From an uncultured Aquimarina sp. (GTDB lineage: Bacteria > Bacteroidota > Bacteroidia > Flavobacteriales > Flavobacteriaceae), in NCBI RefSeq assembly GCF_947495315.1, contig NZ_CANLYD010000001.1, positions 372,001-436,000 of the forward strand: a stretch of DNA of 64,000 nt, written 5' to 3'. The notes below the pieces were generated by a model, which was not told where the DNA came from, made no database searches, and worked only from the letters and a program-made list of their open reading frames with translations. The position numbers and the translations under genes are program-made. This document shows, one piece after another, positions 27,316 through 36,143 of this stretch (the first letter of the stretch is position 1; every line of letters begins with the position of its first letter).

Positions 27316-28953
27316 ATGATTTCTGTAGATGGAATTGCAGTAGAGTTTAGTGGGGAAACCTTATTTAGTAATGTTTCTTTTGTTATTAATGAAAATGATA
27401 AAATTGCCTTAATGGGCAAGAATGGAGCTGGTAAATCTACGATGATGAAGATCATTGCAGGTGCACAAAAGGCAACCAGAGGAAATATACGCTGCCCCAA
27501 AGAAGCGGTGATAGCTTATCTACCGCAGCATTTACTAACAGATGACAATTGTACTGTATTTGAAGAAGCATCTAAAGCATTTGGTCAGATTCATGAAATG
27601 CAAAACGAAATGGACCGTCTTAATAAAGAACTGGAAACTCGTACAGATTATGATTCTGATGAATATATGAGTATTATTCAGAAAGTAACGGATTTAGGTG
27701 AGAAGTTTTATGCGATAGAAGAAGTAAACTACGATGCAGAAGTCGAGAGAGCGTTGCAGGGGTTAGGTTTTAAAAGAGAAGATTTTACTCGACCTACAAG
27801 CGAATTTAGTGGGGGATGGAGAATGCGTATTGAATTGGCTAAAATATTATTGCAAAAACCAGATCTCATTCTCTTGGATGAGCCTACGAATCACGTGGAT
27901 ATCGAATCGGTAATCTGGTTAGAGGATTTCTTGCTAAATAAAGCAAAAGCGGTTATTGTAATTTCTCATGATAAAGCATTTATAGATAATATTACCAATA
28001 GAACTATCGAAGTTACTATGGGTAGAATCTATGATTATAAAGCGAACTATACGCATTACTTACAACTAAGAGAAGAGAGACGTGCACATCAAATAAAAGC
28101 ATATCAGGAACAACAAAAATTCATAACAGATACTCAGAATTTTATAGATAGATTTAAGGGAACTTATTCTAAAACAAATCAGGTGAATTCTCGTGAGCGA
28201 ATGCTAGAGAAACTTGATATTATAGAAATTGATGAAGTAGATACTTCTTCACTGAAACTTAGATTTCCGCCATCAGCTCGCTCTGGCGATTATCCTGTAA
28301 TTGCCAAAGATTTATCCAAAAAGTACGACAATCACGTGGTTTTTAAAGACGCCAATATGTCTATAGCGAGAGGAGAAAAGGTTTCTTTTGTAGGTAGAAA
28401 TGGAGAAGGGAAATCTACTATGATCAAAGCCATTATGGGTGAAATTGATTTTGAGGGACAGTGTGATCTGGGGCATAATGCAAAGGTTGGATATTTTGCA
28501 CAGAATCAGGCGGCTTTGTTAGACCCTAACCTCACAGTGTTTCAAACAGTGGATGAGATTGCCAAGGGAGATGTAAGGACACAGATCAAAAATATACTGG
28601 GTCAATTTATGTTTGGCGGCGATCATATTGATAAAAAGGTAGGCGTACTTTCTGGTGGAGAAAGAACAAGACTCGCTATGGTAAAATTACTTTTGGAACC
28701 TGTGAACGTATTAATTCTGGATGAACCTACGAATCATTTGGATATTAGATCAAAAGATGTTCTAAAAGAAGCCTTGTTGGCTTTTGATGGCACCTTGATA
28801 CTGGTGTCTCATGATCGAGATTTTTTAAGAGGATTATCGAATAAAGTGTTTGAATTTAAAGACAAGAGAGTTATCGAACATTTTGAAACCATCGATGCGT
28901 TCTTAGAAAGAAACCGAATGGAAAGTCTTAACGAAATTCATCTTAAAAATTAG
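27316..28953 (+). CDS. ABC-F family ATP-binding protein
   Basis: Soluble protein of 545 residues with two ATP-binding cassettes and no membrane segments, as in the ABC-F translation factors that act on the ribosome E site. The first Walker A is GKNGAGKST (34-42), with signature SGGWRMRIEL and Walker B LILLDEPTNHVD. The second Walker A is GRNGEGKST (360-368), with SGGERTRLAM and LILDEPTNHLD. The linker between them carries the charged coiled-coil segment rich in Glu, Arg and Gln (about 245-295) typical of the ABC-F P-site tether. The family includes housekeeping factors and antibiotic-resistance proteins; this one looks housekeeping, but the tether cannot be graded from sequence alone. It is a monocistronic gene. 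Confidence 0.93.
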   Translation: MISVDGIAVEFSGETLFSNVSFVINENDKIALMGKNGAGKSTMMKIIAGAQKATRGNIRCPKEAVIAYLPQHLLTDDNCTVFEEASKAFGQIHEMQNEMDRLNKELETRTDYDSDEYMSIIQKVTDLGEKFYAIEEVNYDAEVERALQGLGFKREDFTRPTSEFSGGWRMRIELAKILLQKPDLILLDEPTNHVDIESVIWLEDFLLNKAKAVIVISHDKAFIDNITNRTIEVTMGRIYDYKANYTHYLQLREERRAHQIKAYQEQQKFITDTQNFIDRFKGTYSKTNQVNSRERMLEKLDIIEIDEVDTSSLKLRFPPSARSGDYPVIAKDLSKKYDNHVVFKDANMSIARGEKVSFVGRNGEGKSTMIKAIMGEIDFEGQCDLGHNAKVGYFAQNQAALLDPNLTVFQTVDEIAKGDVRTQIKNILGQFMFGGDHIDKKVGVLSGGERTRLAMVKLLLEPVNVLILDEPTNHLDIRSKDVLKEALLAFDGTLILVSHDRDFLRGLSNKVFEFKDKRVIEHFETIDAFLERNRMESLNEIHLKN

Positions 28954-28983
28954 TATAAACCTTATATTGTTTACGCTAGAATA

Positions 28984-29670
28984 TCAATCAAGTAAATAAC
29001 TTTGATATTTTTTTAATTCTGTATTTAGCATTTGAACAACCGCCTGACTAGTAATAGTGGCTCCCGATATTCCGTCTATTTTTTGACCTCCTTTGATAAG
29101 ATTTTTACCGTTTTGTGTTAGACCGAAGGTGTTTTTAGAAAATGATATTTTCGCGCCAGTAAATTTATTTTCAAATGTATTATAAGTTATCGCTGCTCCG
29201 TAACCTTCTGATTCTGCTACATGACCAAAAGATATTTTGCTAATTTTTTGTGTATTCTTATTTATCAAAACTTTAGCCCAAATAATATCCATATACCCTT
29301 TTCCTTTAACAATAAGAATGACTTGATCAGTATTTATAATTTCGAAAATTGGTAGGATATCAACGGATTGGGACTTAAGTGCTTTTTTATATAAATCTAT
29401 TCCCTTTATTATATTTGAATCAGATAAATTTCCATTGGGATCAATAGTTTTTACTTGAAAGAATTTTTCTGGATTGGTATCATAGCCTACTTCAATATTT
29501 GCAAAAGCAATCAGTTCTTTAAAAATAGGTGACGACTGATTGTTGCTTTCTTTTTTGTCAATAATCTTTACCGAATCTGATGTTCTGATCTCTTGCTTTA
29601 CAGGATCAGCTTCCTTTTTGCAAGCATACATAATAACAAGTATCATTGTGAATGTTAGTAAACGTTTCAT
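28984..29670 (-). CDS. NqrC/RnfG-like FMN-binding lipoprotein
   Basis: A 228-residue exported lipoprotein (lipobox VIMYACKK, Cys17) carrying an FMN_bind domain. The signature DGISGATITSQAV ends the domain, and Thr205 of SGAT is the expected site of covalent FMN attachment by ApbE, as in NqrC. The rest of the fold also follows NqrC/RnfG (GKGYMDIIWAKV, ISFGHVAESEGYGAAI). There is no neighbouring nqr or rnf operon and no apbE in the window, and the membrane anchor is a lipid in place of a transmembrane helix. It is probably an extracytoplasmic electron carrier; its partner is not visible. Confidence 0.82.
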   Translation of the reverse strand: MKRLLTFTMILVIMYACKKEADPVKQEIRTSDSVKIIDKKESNNQSSPIFKELIAFANIEVGYDTNPEKFFQVKTIDPNGNLSDSNIIKGIDLYKKALKSQSVDILPIFEIINTDQVILIVKGKGYMDIIWAKVLINKNTQKISKISFGHVAESEGYGAAITYNTFENKFTGAKISFSKNTFGLTQNGKNLIKGGQKIDGISGATITSQAVVQMLNTELKKYQSYLLD

Positions 29671-29763
29671 ATTTCCTGTTTTATACCATTACTTGTTATA
29701 AAAGTCGAAAATATTAAATAGGATGTCTATGATTTTTATCAGGAATATGTTGAAGAAAGGAGT

Positions 29764-30843
29764 TTAATTATTATTATGATTTAGTTTCTTATAGATAATT
29801 TCAGGATCTCGGGAAGATTTATAACCAATAATTTCATTGTTCTTATCTTTTATAAAAGTAATCTCATCTCCATTGAGATTGATGAATTCATCTTTTTTTA
29901 AATAAAATAAAGGGTAGTTTCTTTTATCTAAAATAGCATAAAGGGAATTTTCTCGAGCGTTTATTTTTAATGCTACTTCAGCGTTATGAAGATATTCATA
30001 AGTTCCGGTATAATTTTCGAGATTTGGAATATTTATGAAGCCATCATATGGATTATCTGGTGACAAGTTTATACCTTCTCCAGGTGTCCATTTATCGTAT
30101 TCCATATGATATGCAATTTTTCTGGCCTCATTAAATCCTTGTAATTTGGCTACTAAATGTAGCGCACCATCAATCCCCGCAGAAATACCTGCGGTAGTTA
30201 CTACCTTACCGTTGTCCACAAAACGCGCATTTTTTACTACCGTTATTTCAGGATAATTTTTCTCTAATCCATCAAGAGCGTTGTGAAATGTAGTGGCAGT
30301 CATTCCGTTTAACGTTCCTGCATTTGCTAAAGCGAATACACCAGTACATACAGAGAAGTGATATTCAATGTATGGTTGCGATTGTATCCAGTTTATAATT
30401 TCTGGATCTTTGAAAGACTGCGCTGCATTACCTCCGAAAAAAGCTAAAATATCAGCTTTGGGCGCATCTTTTATATTGTAATCAGGTAGTATTGTTAAAA
30501 TTCCTTGAGAAACAATAGGTTCTTTGGTTTTAGAAACTGTAAATATTTCGAAATCTGCATAAGCAAAAACTTCCATAGGTCCAGCAAAATCAAGTATTTC
30601 AATTCCTGATTGTAGATAAAAAGCAATTTTTTTCTTTTCCACCTTAGGATACTTTTCCTTTAGTTCTTTTTCAGTAATTAGAGGCATTGCACAATGGGTA
30701 CAGGTACCAGGTTTATCAAAGGTTAAAGTATCACAAGAACTATTACATGGTGGACAAACATAGCTATCGATAGCATTAAGGGATGATTGCGAGTGTATAG
30801 AGATACTGGTTAAAAATGACAGGAATATTAACAACGTTTTCAT
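29764..30843 (-). CDS. Secreted DJ-1/PfpI family protein with N-terminal Cys-rich metal-binding segment
   Basis: A 359-residue exported protein. After a signal peptide (to about SIHSQS) a short Cys-rich segment reads CPPCNSSC (Cys30, 33, 37) and CTHCAMPL (Cys48, 51), similar to heavy-metal-binding motifs in which a CxHCxMxL tail follows. The DJ-1/PfpI domain (about 70-255) carries the nucleophile Cys166 in HFSVCTGVFALA and a conserved acidic residue near ILDFAGPME. The C-terminal 90 residues have strands such as YTGTYEYLHNAEVALKI. DJ-1/PfpI members include isonitrile hydratases, chaperones and glyoxalases. The neighbouring gene at 30928 encodes a GlxA-type regulator with the same fold, which suggests local duplication or joint control. 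Confidence 0.8.
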   Translation of the reverse strand: MKTLLIFLSFLTSISIHSQSSLNAIDSYVCPPCNSSCDTLTFDKPGTCTHCAMPLITEKELKEKYPKVEKKKIAFYLQSGIEILDFAGPMEVFAYADFEIFTVSKTKEPIVSQGILTILPDYNIKDAPKADILAFFGGNAAQSFKDPEIINWIQSQPYIEYHFSVCTGVFALANAGTLNGMTATTFHNALDGLEKNYPEITVVKNARFVDNGKVVTTAGISAGIDGALHLVAKLQGFNEARKIAYHMEYDKWTPGEGINLSPDNPYDGFINIPNLENYTGTYEYLHNAEVALKINARENSLYAILDKRNYPLFYLKKDEFINLNGDEITFIKDKNNEIIGYKSSRDPEIIYKKLNHNNN

Positions 30844-30869
30844 GATTATTTGATATAGATTGACGCTGA

Positions 30870-30899
30870 TAAAATTAATTACTCTATTATATTGCCAAA
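30870..30899 (-). promoter_or_regulatory. Possible promoter of the DJ-1/PfpI gene
   Basis: On the minus strand, TTTG (30896-30899), an 18-base spacer and TAATTTTA (30870-30877; one mismatch to TAnnTTTG) precede the ATG at 30843. The match is moderate. Confidence 0.3.
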
Positions 30900-30927
30900 G
30901 GACAACAATGCGAAGTATCAGGACATC

Positions 30928-31914
30928 TTATAGTAAAGATTTAATCTGTGTTGGTAGTACTTCTCCATGTTTTTTAAGAAGGTTTCTTAATTGATTACTA
31001 CTTTTTAAACCACACTGATTAGAAACATAACTAACCTTATTTCCTTCTGCTAATAGATGTATAGCTCGATCCAGTCTGAGCTTTTCTAGATAAGCTCCGA
31101 TGGTTATGCCTGTTGTTTTTTTAAATAGGCGGGTTAGGTTTCTTGGACTCATATGTACGCTTTCTGCAATATCTTCTAGAACAAATGAAGAATCAATATG
31201 TTTAATCATATAATCCTGTGCATCATGAATTCTGGTGTCCAGGTGATTCCTATATTGAAGAAAAATACTTAACTGTGGATCAGATTGGCTTCTCCTAAAG
31301 TAAATAACTACTTCTTTAGCTACATCTGCGGCCAGTTTTGACCCAAATTCAGTTTCCAAAATATACAAAGCCAGATCAATACCAGATGTTACTCCAGCAC
31401 TGGAGTATAACCGATCTTCTACTACAAATAATCGATTCTTTATAAGTTCAATTTCTGGGTGCTTTTCATTAAATTCTGAAAAGTATTTCCAATGTGTAGT
31501 GCAACTTTTTCCATTTAATATACCTGATGATGCTACTAAAAAAGTTCCGGTACATACCGAACATATTTGAGCTCCATTACTATATTGATCTTTAATCCAT
31601 TTGAAAAAAAGTTTATTAGTTAGGTAGAATTGATTATTAGAAATCAAAGAAAACTCTATCCCAGGAATAAATACGAAATCATCTTCTGACAATTGAAACT
31701 TATGAAAAGGTTCTAATTTGGTGAAATGTAATCCAGCACTGCTATTAACCTGAGTATCGTTATTTATTGTTACGAAATGTAATTCAATATCAGTTCCATA
31801 TTCTTTAGCTTCATAAAAAATATGCGCAGGACCTATGATGTCTAATAAATGAACTTTTGATGGTATTATAAAAAGAATTCTTTTGATAATCTTGGATGAA
31901 TTAAATTTTATCAA
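30928..31914 (-). CDS. GlxA-type AraC family transcriptional regulator
   Basis: Cytoplasmic regulator of 328 residues: an N-terminal DJ-1/PfpI domain (about 12-195) with the nucleophile-elbow Cys121 in ICSVCTGTFLVAS, then an AraC-type double helix-turn-helix (about 225-328), recognised by LEDIAESVHMSPRNLTRLFKKTTG and VSYVSNQCGLKSSNQLRN. Members such as GlxA and FtrA respond to small metabolites. The DJ-1 domain acts as the sensor and is usually not enzymatic. The gene lies just upstream of the secreted DJ-1/PfpI gene on the same strand (84-base gap) and is a candidate regulator of it. Confidence 0.9.
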   Translation of the reverse strand: MIKFNSSKIIKRILFIIPSKVHLLDIIGPAHIFYEAKEYGTDIELHFVTINNDTQVNSSAGLHFTKLEPFHKFQLSEDDFVFIPGIEFSLISNNQFYLTNKLFFKWIKDQYSNGAQICSVCTGTFLVASSGILNGKSCTTHWKYFSEFNEKHPEIELIKNRLFVVEDRLYSSAGVTSGIDLALYILETEFGSKLAADVAKEVVIYFRRSQSDPQLSIFLQYRNHLDTRIHDAQDYMIKHIDSSFVLEDIAESVHMSPRNLTRLFKKTTGITIGAYLEKLRLDRAIHLLAEGNKVSYVSNQCGLKSSNQLRNLLKKHGEVLPTQIKSLL

Positions 31915-31986
31915 TAAATATACTATTTATATGATCAGTTATTTATTCTCCGTAAGGTATTGTATTCTGTAATCTATTTTAAACGT

Positions 31987-32517
31987 TTATTTCAATTCTA
32001 TTTTATCGATTTCTAATCTAAACTGCTCTGCTTTTTTATTACTAATAAGAAAGGCGATTTCTTGCATAGTTTCTGTTGGGTACTTTGGTAAATCTAATTT
32101 TCTACCTCTAAATGCCGGGTACATTTCTGATAATGAAATCTCAACAGTTTGCCAATCTCCGGTAGTTTTAAAATGAGCGATATAAGAATAACGGTCGTAG
32201 CTATTGGTTTTTATTCTAAATTGATATTTTTTTTCATCTCCTTTTAGTCTGATTAGAACCTTAGTAAATCCCTTGACATTTTTCGTGTCAAAACGATTGC
32301 GCACAGAGGAAAAACCACCATTGTTTTCTAAAGAAACAGTTCCTTTAAAAATAGCATTTCCTTCATTATTAATTTCAAAAACACCTTTGGATAGACCGCC
32401 CATCACACCATCATCAACTACATTCCAATTGGATAGGTCGGTATCTTTGGTAAAATCAAAAATAAGAAGGGATGATATCATTATAATTAAATAGGCACAA
32501 GATAATGCCGTGTTCAT
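31987..32517 (-). CDS. CIA30 family protein
   Basis: A 176-residue protein. After a short hydrophobic start (YLIIMISSLLIF) the domain runs LSNWNVVDDGVMGGLSKG, FKGTVSLENNGGFSSVRNRF, and KYQFRIKTNSYDRYSYIAHFKTTGDWQTVEI, the hallmark segments of the NADH:ubiquinone oxidoreductase assembly factor CIA30 (NDUFAF1-like) beta-sandwich fold. Bacterial members are mostly uncharacterised and resemble carbohydrate-binding modules. The hydrophobic leader may be a signal peptide. No complex I genes are nearby, so the name should not be taken as function. Confidence 0.8.
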   Translation of the reverse strand: MNTALSCAYLIIMISSLLIFDFTKDTDLSNWNVVDDGVMGGLSKGVFEINNEGNAIFKGTVSLENNGGFSSVRNRFDTKNVKGFTKVLIRLKGDEKKYQFRIKTNSYDRYSYIAHFKTTGDWQTVEISLSEMYPAFRGRKLDLPKYPTETMQEIAFLISNKKAEQFRLEIDKIELK

Positions 32518-32545
32518 AATTTTATAAAATAATAGGTTTTACCAA

Positions 32546-32713
32546 TCACTCCTGAAGTTGTTCTATCCTGTTTAGCGTTTCTTGAGCTTCAGCTTGCTTA
32601 TCGTCACTAGCTTTACGATTTGTGTGTGATAACTTGTAAGATTCTTCCATTAAAGCTCTGTACTTTTTCTGAAGTTGTTCTTTTTCTGATTTCTTTTTGA
32701 ATAATGTAAACAT
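32546..32713 (-). CDS. Lacal_2735 family small protein
   Basis: A 55-residue open frame from ATG at 32711-32713 to TGA at 32546-32548. The product starts MFTLFKKKSEKEQLQKKYRA and continues with MEESYKLSHTNRKASDDKQ, a basic, amphipathic, largely helical sequence. I recognise it as the Lacal_2735 family, a short protein widespread in Flavobacteriia, based on the MFxLFKKKSEKExLxKKY start and the LS-TNRKASD segment. Its function is unknown. It stands alone between the CIA30 and endonuclease V-like genes. Confidence 0.85.
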   Translation of the reverse strand: MFTLFKKKSEKEQLQKKYRALMEESYKLSHTNRKASDDKQAEAQETLNRIEQLQE

Positions 32714-32840
32714 AGCAAACGTTTTATTATAAAGGTAGCGTAGAAGTCATTAAACATATCAGAAAGTTATCTTAAATAACTTTTTTATAAGATCTCTCTG
32801 TGATGTAATGGACCTTTAATACTATTCGATAATTTTCTTT

Positions 32841-33350
32841 TTACTTCTCTTTGGTTTTTGAATCCAGAATTTGCAATAGTATAGGCATTCTATATTCGCC
32901 ATGCATCATTTGTATGTGATTTTTGGCTTCATCTAAATCTAATCCTACAGCCGTAATATATAATGGTTTTATGCTTTCTCCTCGAATTACTTCTTGCACA
33001 TACTTTTTATTATCGTGAAAGCTAGACTTAGCGACACCAATTATAGGGATACTGTTATTCAACTTTTCATATAAATAACCACCTAACCCTAATTTTTTAT
33101 CATCATTAAGGTACACATATCCATCTACTATAATAAGTTCTACATCATTAAGATTAGTGTCTTTCAAAATAGTCTGGATACAAGGAAGTTCTCTTTTGTA
33201 AAATTCACCAGGAATATAAGGAGCTATATCATTTACTTTTTTTATAATGATCTCTACTGGAGTCTCATCATTCCAATTCTGAAATACTATACAAACAGAT
33301 TTTGCATATGTTTCGTAATATTGAACATCAAAAGCTAATTTCATTGGCAT
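32841..33350 (-). CDS. Short endonuclease V (Nfi)-like protein
   Basis: A 169-residue protein with the core of endonuclease V, which nicks DNA or RNA near inosine. Conserved elements are Asp8 in AFDVQYYE, YIPGEFYKRELP with Glu54, LIIVDGYV with Asp76, and IPIIGVAKS with Lys108, in the usual order. The C-terminal helix HGEYRMPILLQ contains His150, a candidate for the last catalytic residue. The protein is shorter than typical Nfi (about 220 residues), missing parts of both ends, so activity is uncertain. It is the last gene of a compact operon, 14 bases downstream of the ankyrin gene. Confidence 0.75.
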   Translation of the reverse strand: MPMKLAFDVQYYETYAKSVCIVFQNWNDETPVEIIIKKVNDIAPYIPGEFYKRELPCIQTILKDTNLNDVELIIVDGYVYLNDDKKLGLGGYLYEKLNNSIPIIGVAKSSFHDNKKYVQEVIRGESIKPLYITAVGLDLDEAKNHIQMMHGEYRMPILLQILDSKTKEK

Positions 33351-33364
33351 TTATTTCAGTTAGG

Positions 33365-33661
33365 TCAGGGTTTTAGATAAAGATTCAATAAATCTAAGGC
33401 TTCTTGATTTTGTTTTTCAGTTGCTATAGATAAGGCGGTATCTCCGCTAAAACCTTCTTTAGCATATACATCAGCACCGTTCTCCAGGAGAAATTTTGCA
33501 ATATCTATATGTTCAAACCTCAAACTCTCAATAAGTGGAGTAGTCATAGCTTCAGGATGTTGATAATTAATATCTATTCCTGTTCTAACATAATATTTTA
33601 CTAATTCTAAATCTCCGGTTTGTGATGCTAATAGCATGTCTTTCCAGTTGCCTCCTGACAT
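33365..33661 (-). CDS. Ankyrin repeat protein
   Basis: A 98-residue protein composed of about three ankyrin repeats. The most regular are MLLASQTGDLELVKYYVRTG, TPLIESLRFEHIDIAKFLLENGADV and DTALSIATEKQNQEALDLL. There is no signal peptide. It probably acts as a protein-protein adaptor. It is inserted in the operon between the arginase-family and endonuclease V-like genes, with gaps of 11 and 14 bases, so it is translated with them. No partner is known. Confidence 0.88.
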   Translation of the reverse strand: MSGGNWKDMLLASQTGDLELVKYYVRTGIDINYQHPEAMTTPLIESLRFEHIDIAKFLLENGADVYAKEGFSGDTALSIATEKQNQEALDLLNLYLKP

Positions 33662-33672
33662 AAATTTGTATA

Positions 33673-34479
33673 TTATTTAATTAACAGGTTGATAATCTTA
33701 CTGATAGGTTTTAATTCTGTAGTATCTGTTGTAATAGATTCTAAAACACTGCTGCCGACTATAGAAAAATTTTCTTGTAATGCTTTTATACAAGCTTCTG
33801 CTTCAGAAATGGTTACTCCATTTGGAACTTGATAATAGGTTTTGTTATAGTCATTAGGTTCCAGGCAATCAAAATCAAAATGTAAATAAAGATTCGTTAT
33901 GTTTTTTGATTTTAGTGTCTTCACTAAATCGGTGATATCCGTCTTTTCGGGAGCATAAATTTCACCATTATCAATTCTAATTTGTTCTGTTTCATCAATA
34001 TCTCTGACACCTACATAATGTATTTGGGAAGCTTCTATGGTAGAAAAGAGAAGAGAATTCATATGATCAGCACCTTCACCTAACAACATTCTTAGTGGCA
34101 TACCATGAAAATTACAGCTTGGAGAATTACAAGGTTTATTAATATCAGCGTGTGCATCAAACCAAACAACACCAAGATTAGGATATTTTTCATTAAGATA
34201 GGAAACAGGTACGATTTCTAATCCACAATCTCCACCGATAGTTCTGATGGTATCGGGTTGTGCTTCATTAATGCTATTTTTTAGACGCGTTAGCTGTTCT
34301 GTAATTGCATCGTAATTATGAATATCATGTTTCTTTGTACCATCTCTTCCAGCGTATATCTCGGATAATGGTATGTGGACAAATTCTGGATCTTCTAGAT
34401 AATCCAATATGGTTTTTGCTCCATCTTTTATGACTTTACCGGTTCCGGATCCTTGCCACTGAGGAAAGTAGATTTTCAC
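33673..34479 (-). CDS. Arginase/agmatinase family (ureohydrolase-fold) protein
   Basis: A 268-residue cytoplasmic protein with the binuclear-manganese motifs of the ureohydrolase superfamily: IGGDCG (84-85), WFDAHAD (Asp108, His110, Asp112) and HFDFDCLEP (Asp202, Asp204). The first motif has Cys85 where arginases have His. From memory this GGDC form occurs in a divergent subfamily, so it need not mean loss of function, but the substrate (arginine, agmatine, formiminoglutamate or other) cannot be given. It starts 11 bases downstream of the M1 peptidase gene, suggesting a link with peptide or amino acid catabolism. Confidence 0.82.
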   Translation of the reverse strand: MKIYFPQWQGSGTGKVIKDGAKTILDYLEDPEFVHIPLSEIYAGRDGTKKHDIHNYDAITEQLTRLKNSINEAQPDTIRTIGGDCGLEIVPVSYLNEKYPNLGVVWFDAHADINKPCNSPSCNFHGMPLRMLLGEGADHMNSLLFSTIEASQIHYVGVRDIDETEQIRIDNGEIYAPEKTDITDLVKTLKSKNITNLYLHFDFDCLEPNDYNKTYYQVPNGVTISEAEACIKALQENFSIVGSSVLESITTDTTELKPISKIINLLIK

Positions 34480-34490
34480 GTGTTCTCTTA

Positions 34491-36131
34491 TTAAATAGAT
34501 TTAGCTTTTATATAGAAATTCGGGTCAATGCTGATTTCATTTGCAGTTACTTTTAGGGTTTGCCATTCTGCATTAGGCTGTACCCATTGATCCTTTCCAT
34601 CAATTTTTAAACGCACCGGCATATCAAAATCTTCTACAATATCTATATATCGATATTTTAATGCATTATCATCAAAACCATATTCTAAAGTAGGTATTCT
34701 GGTATCTCTTAAATATTGATTAAAGAATGCTGTTAGATCGATTTTGGTTTTCTCACTAAGATAATTTTCGATTTGCTTTGTGGTAACCGTTTGATGATAG
34801 AATTCTTCGTTTAAACCTCTCAAAATGGATCTCCATAACTCATCATCTTCTAATAACTGACGTAAGGTATGCAACATATTAGCCCCTTTGTAATACATAT
34901 CACTAGATCCTTCGTGATTTACATCATATTGTCCAATAATAGGTTTGTCATTGCTAATACCACGTCTAGTACCAATCACGTATTCTGAAGAAGCTTCTTT
35001 GCCATAGTGGTAATCCAGGAATAGATTTTCTGAGTATGCCGTGAAACTTTCGTGAATCCACATATCAGCGATATCTTTATACGTAATATTATTCGCAAAC
35101 CATTCGTGGCCTGATTCATGGATGATGATAAAATCAAATTTTAATCCCCATCCCGTGCCGGATAAGTCATTACCGAGATATCCATTTACGTACTTATTTC
35201 CATAGGTAATAGAGCTTTGATGTTCCATTCCTAAATAGGGTACCTCTACCAGTTTAAAACTATCTTCATAAAAAGGGTAAGGACCGAACCAATGCTCAAA
35301 AGATTTCATCATTTTAGGAGCGTCTTTAAATTGTTTTTTAGCAGCTTCGAGATTATCTCTTAATACATAATAATCCATGTCTAAGATTCCTTTTTCACCT
35401 TCATACTTTTCGCCAAAATGTACGTAATCCCCAATATTGATATTAACTCCATAGTTATTGATAGGATTTCTTACAAACCAGTGATATGTTTTTGTATCAG
35501 GAGAACGCTCTTCTACTTTACGAAGTCTTCCATTGCCTACATTCATCAAACCCTTCGGAACGGTTACACTTACTAACATACTATCTACTTCGTCATACAT
35601 ATGATCTTTGTTAGGCCACCAAACGCTGGCTCCTAATCCTTGACAAGAAGATGCAACAAAGTGTTTTCCATTACTATCTTTTTTCCAGGAAATTCCTCCA
35701 TCCCAAGGTGCGCGTACTGCTTCTCTTGGTTTTCCACTGTAGTACACCTCTACAGCATTGATAGTTCCTTTTTTTTGTTTTTTATTGAGTGTGACAAAAT
35801 GAGCATTTCCTTCAGAAGTTACTTTTAACTCTTTTCCGTCTTGTAGAACTTTTTCTATAACCAAAGGTGATTGCAAATCCACTTGTAAGACATTATGATT
35901 CTCTAAAACTTTATAATGTATAGTGTTTTTTCCTTCTATGGTTTTCTTCTCAGGGTCTACGGATATGTCCAGATGGTTATAAGTGAGATCCCACCACGCT
36001 CTTTCCGGAGTTATAGAGCCTCGTAATGAATCTTGCCTGGTAAATTGTTGTTGCTGATCAAAAAGAGATGTTTGCGAAAAAATTGGTGATAATCCACAAA
36101 CAATACATACTGCTAAGAAAAACTTATTCAT
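34491..36131 (-). CDS. M1 family zinc metallopeptidase
   Basis: Exported aminopeptidase-like protein of 546 residues, beginning with a signal peptide (LSPIFSQTSL). The N-terminal domain (about 30-230) is the M1 beta-saddle. The catalytic domain holds HESGHEW, with zinc ligands His338 and His342, catalytic Glu339, and the third ligand Glu361 (WIHESFTAY), 18 residues after the second His. The exopeptidase motif in the usual GxMEN position reads YLGMEHQSS. The C-terminal helical domain is shortened, so the protein is smaller than PepN. It sits in the operon with an M28 peptidase and an esterase, consistent with extracellular peptide degradation. Confidence 0.9.
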   Translation of the reverse strand: MNKFFLAVCIVCGLSPIFSQTSLFDQQQQFTRQDSLRGSITPERAWWDLTYNHLDISVDPEKKTIEGKNTIHYKVLENHNVLQVDLQSPLVIEKVLQDGKELKVTSEGNAHFVTLNKKQKKGTINAVEVYYSGKPREAVRAPWDGGISWKKDSNGKHFVASSCQGLGASVWWPNKDHMYDEVDSMLVSVTVPKGLMNVGNGRLRKVEERSPDTKTYHWFVRNPINNYGVNINIGDYVHFGEKYEGEKGILDMDYYVLRDNLEAAKKQFKDAPKMMKSFEHWFGPYPFYEDSFKLVEVPYLGMEHQSSITYGNKYVNGYLGNDLSGTGWGLKFDFIIIHESGHEWFANNITYKDIADMWIHESFTAYSENLFLDYHYGKEASSEYVIGTRRGISNDKPIIGQYDVNHEGSSDMYYKGANMLHTLRQLLEDDELWRSILRGLNEEFYHQTVTTKQIENYLSEKTKIDLTAFFNQYLRDTRIPTLEYGFDDNALKYRYIDIVEDFDMPVRLKIDGKDQWVQPNAEWQTLKVTANEISIDPNFYIKAKSI

Positions 36132-36143
36132 TTCCGTGTTAAT

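Noticed and set aside
33673..34479. Cys85 in the GGDC motif as evidence of an inactive arginase
   Set aside because: A GGDC form occurs in a divergent branch of the superfamily, and the other metal ligands are intact.
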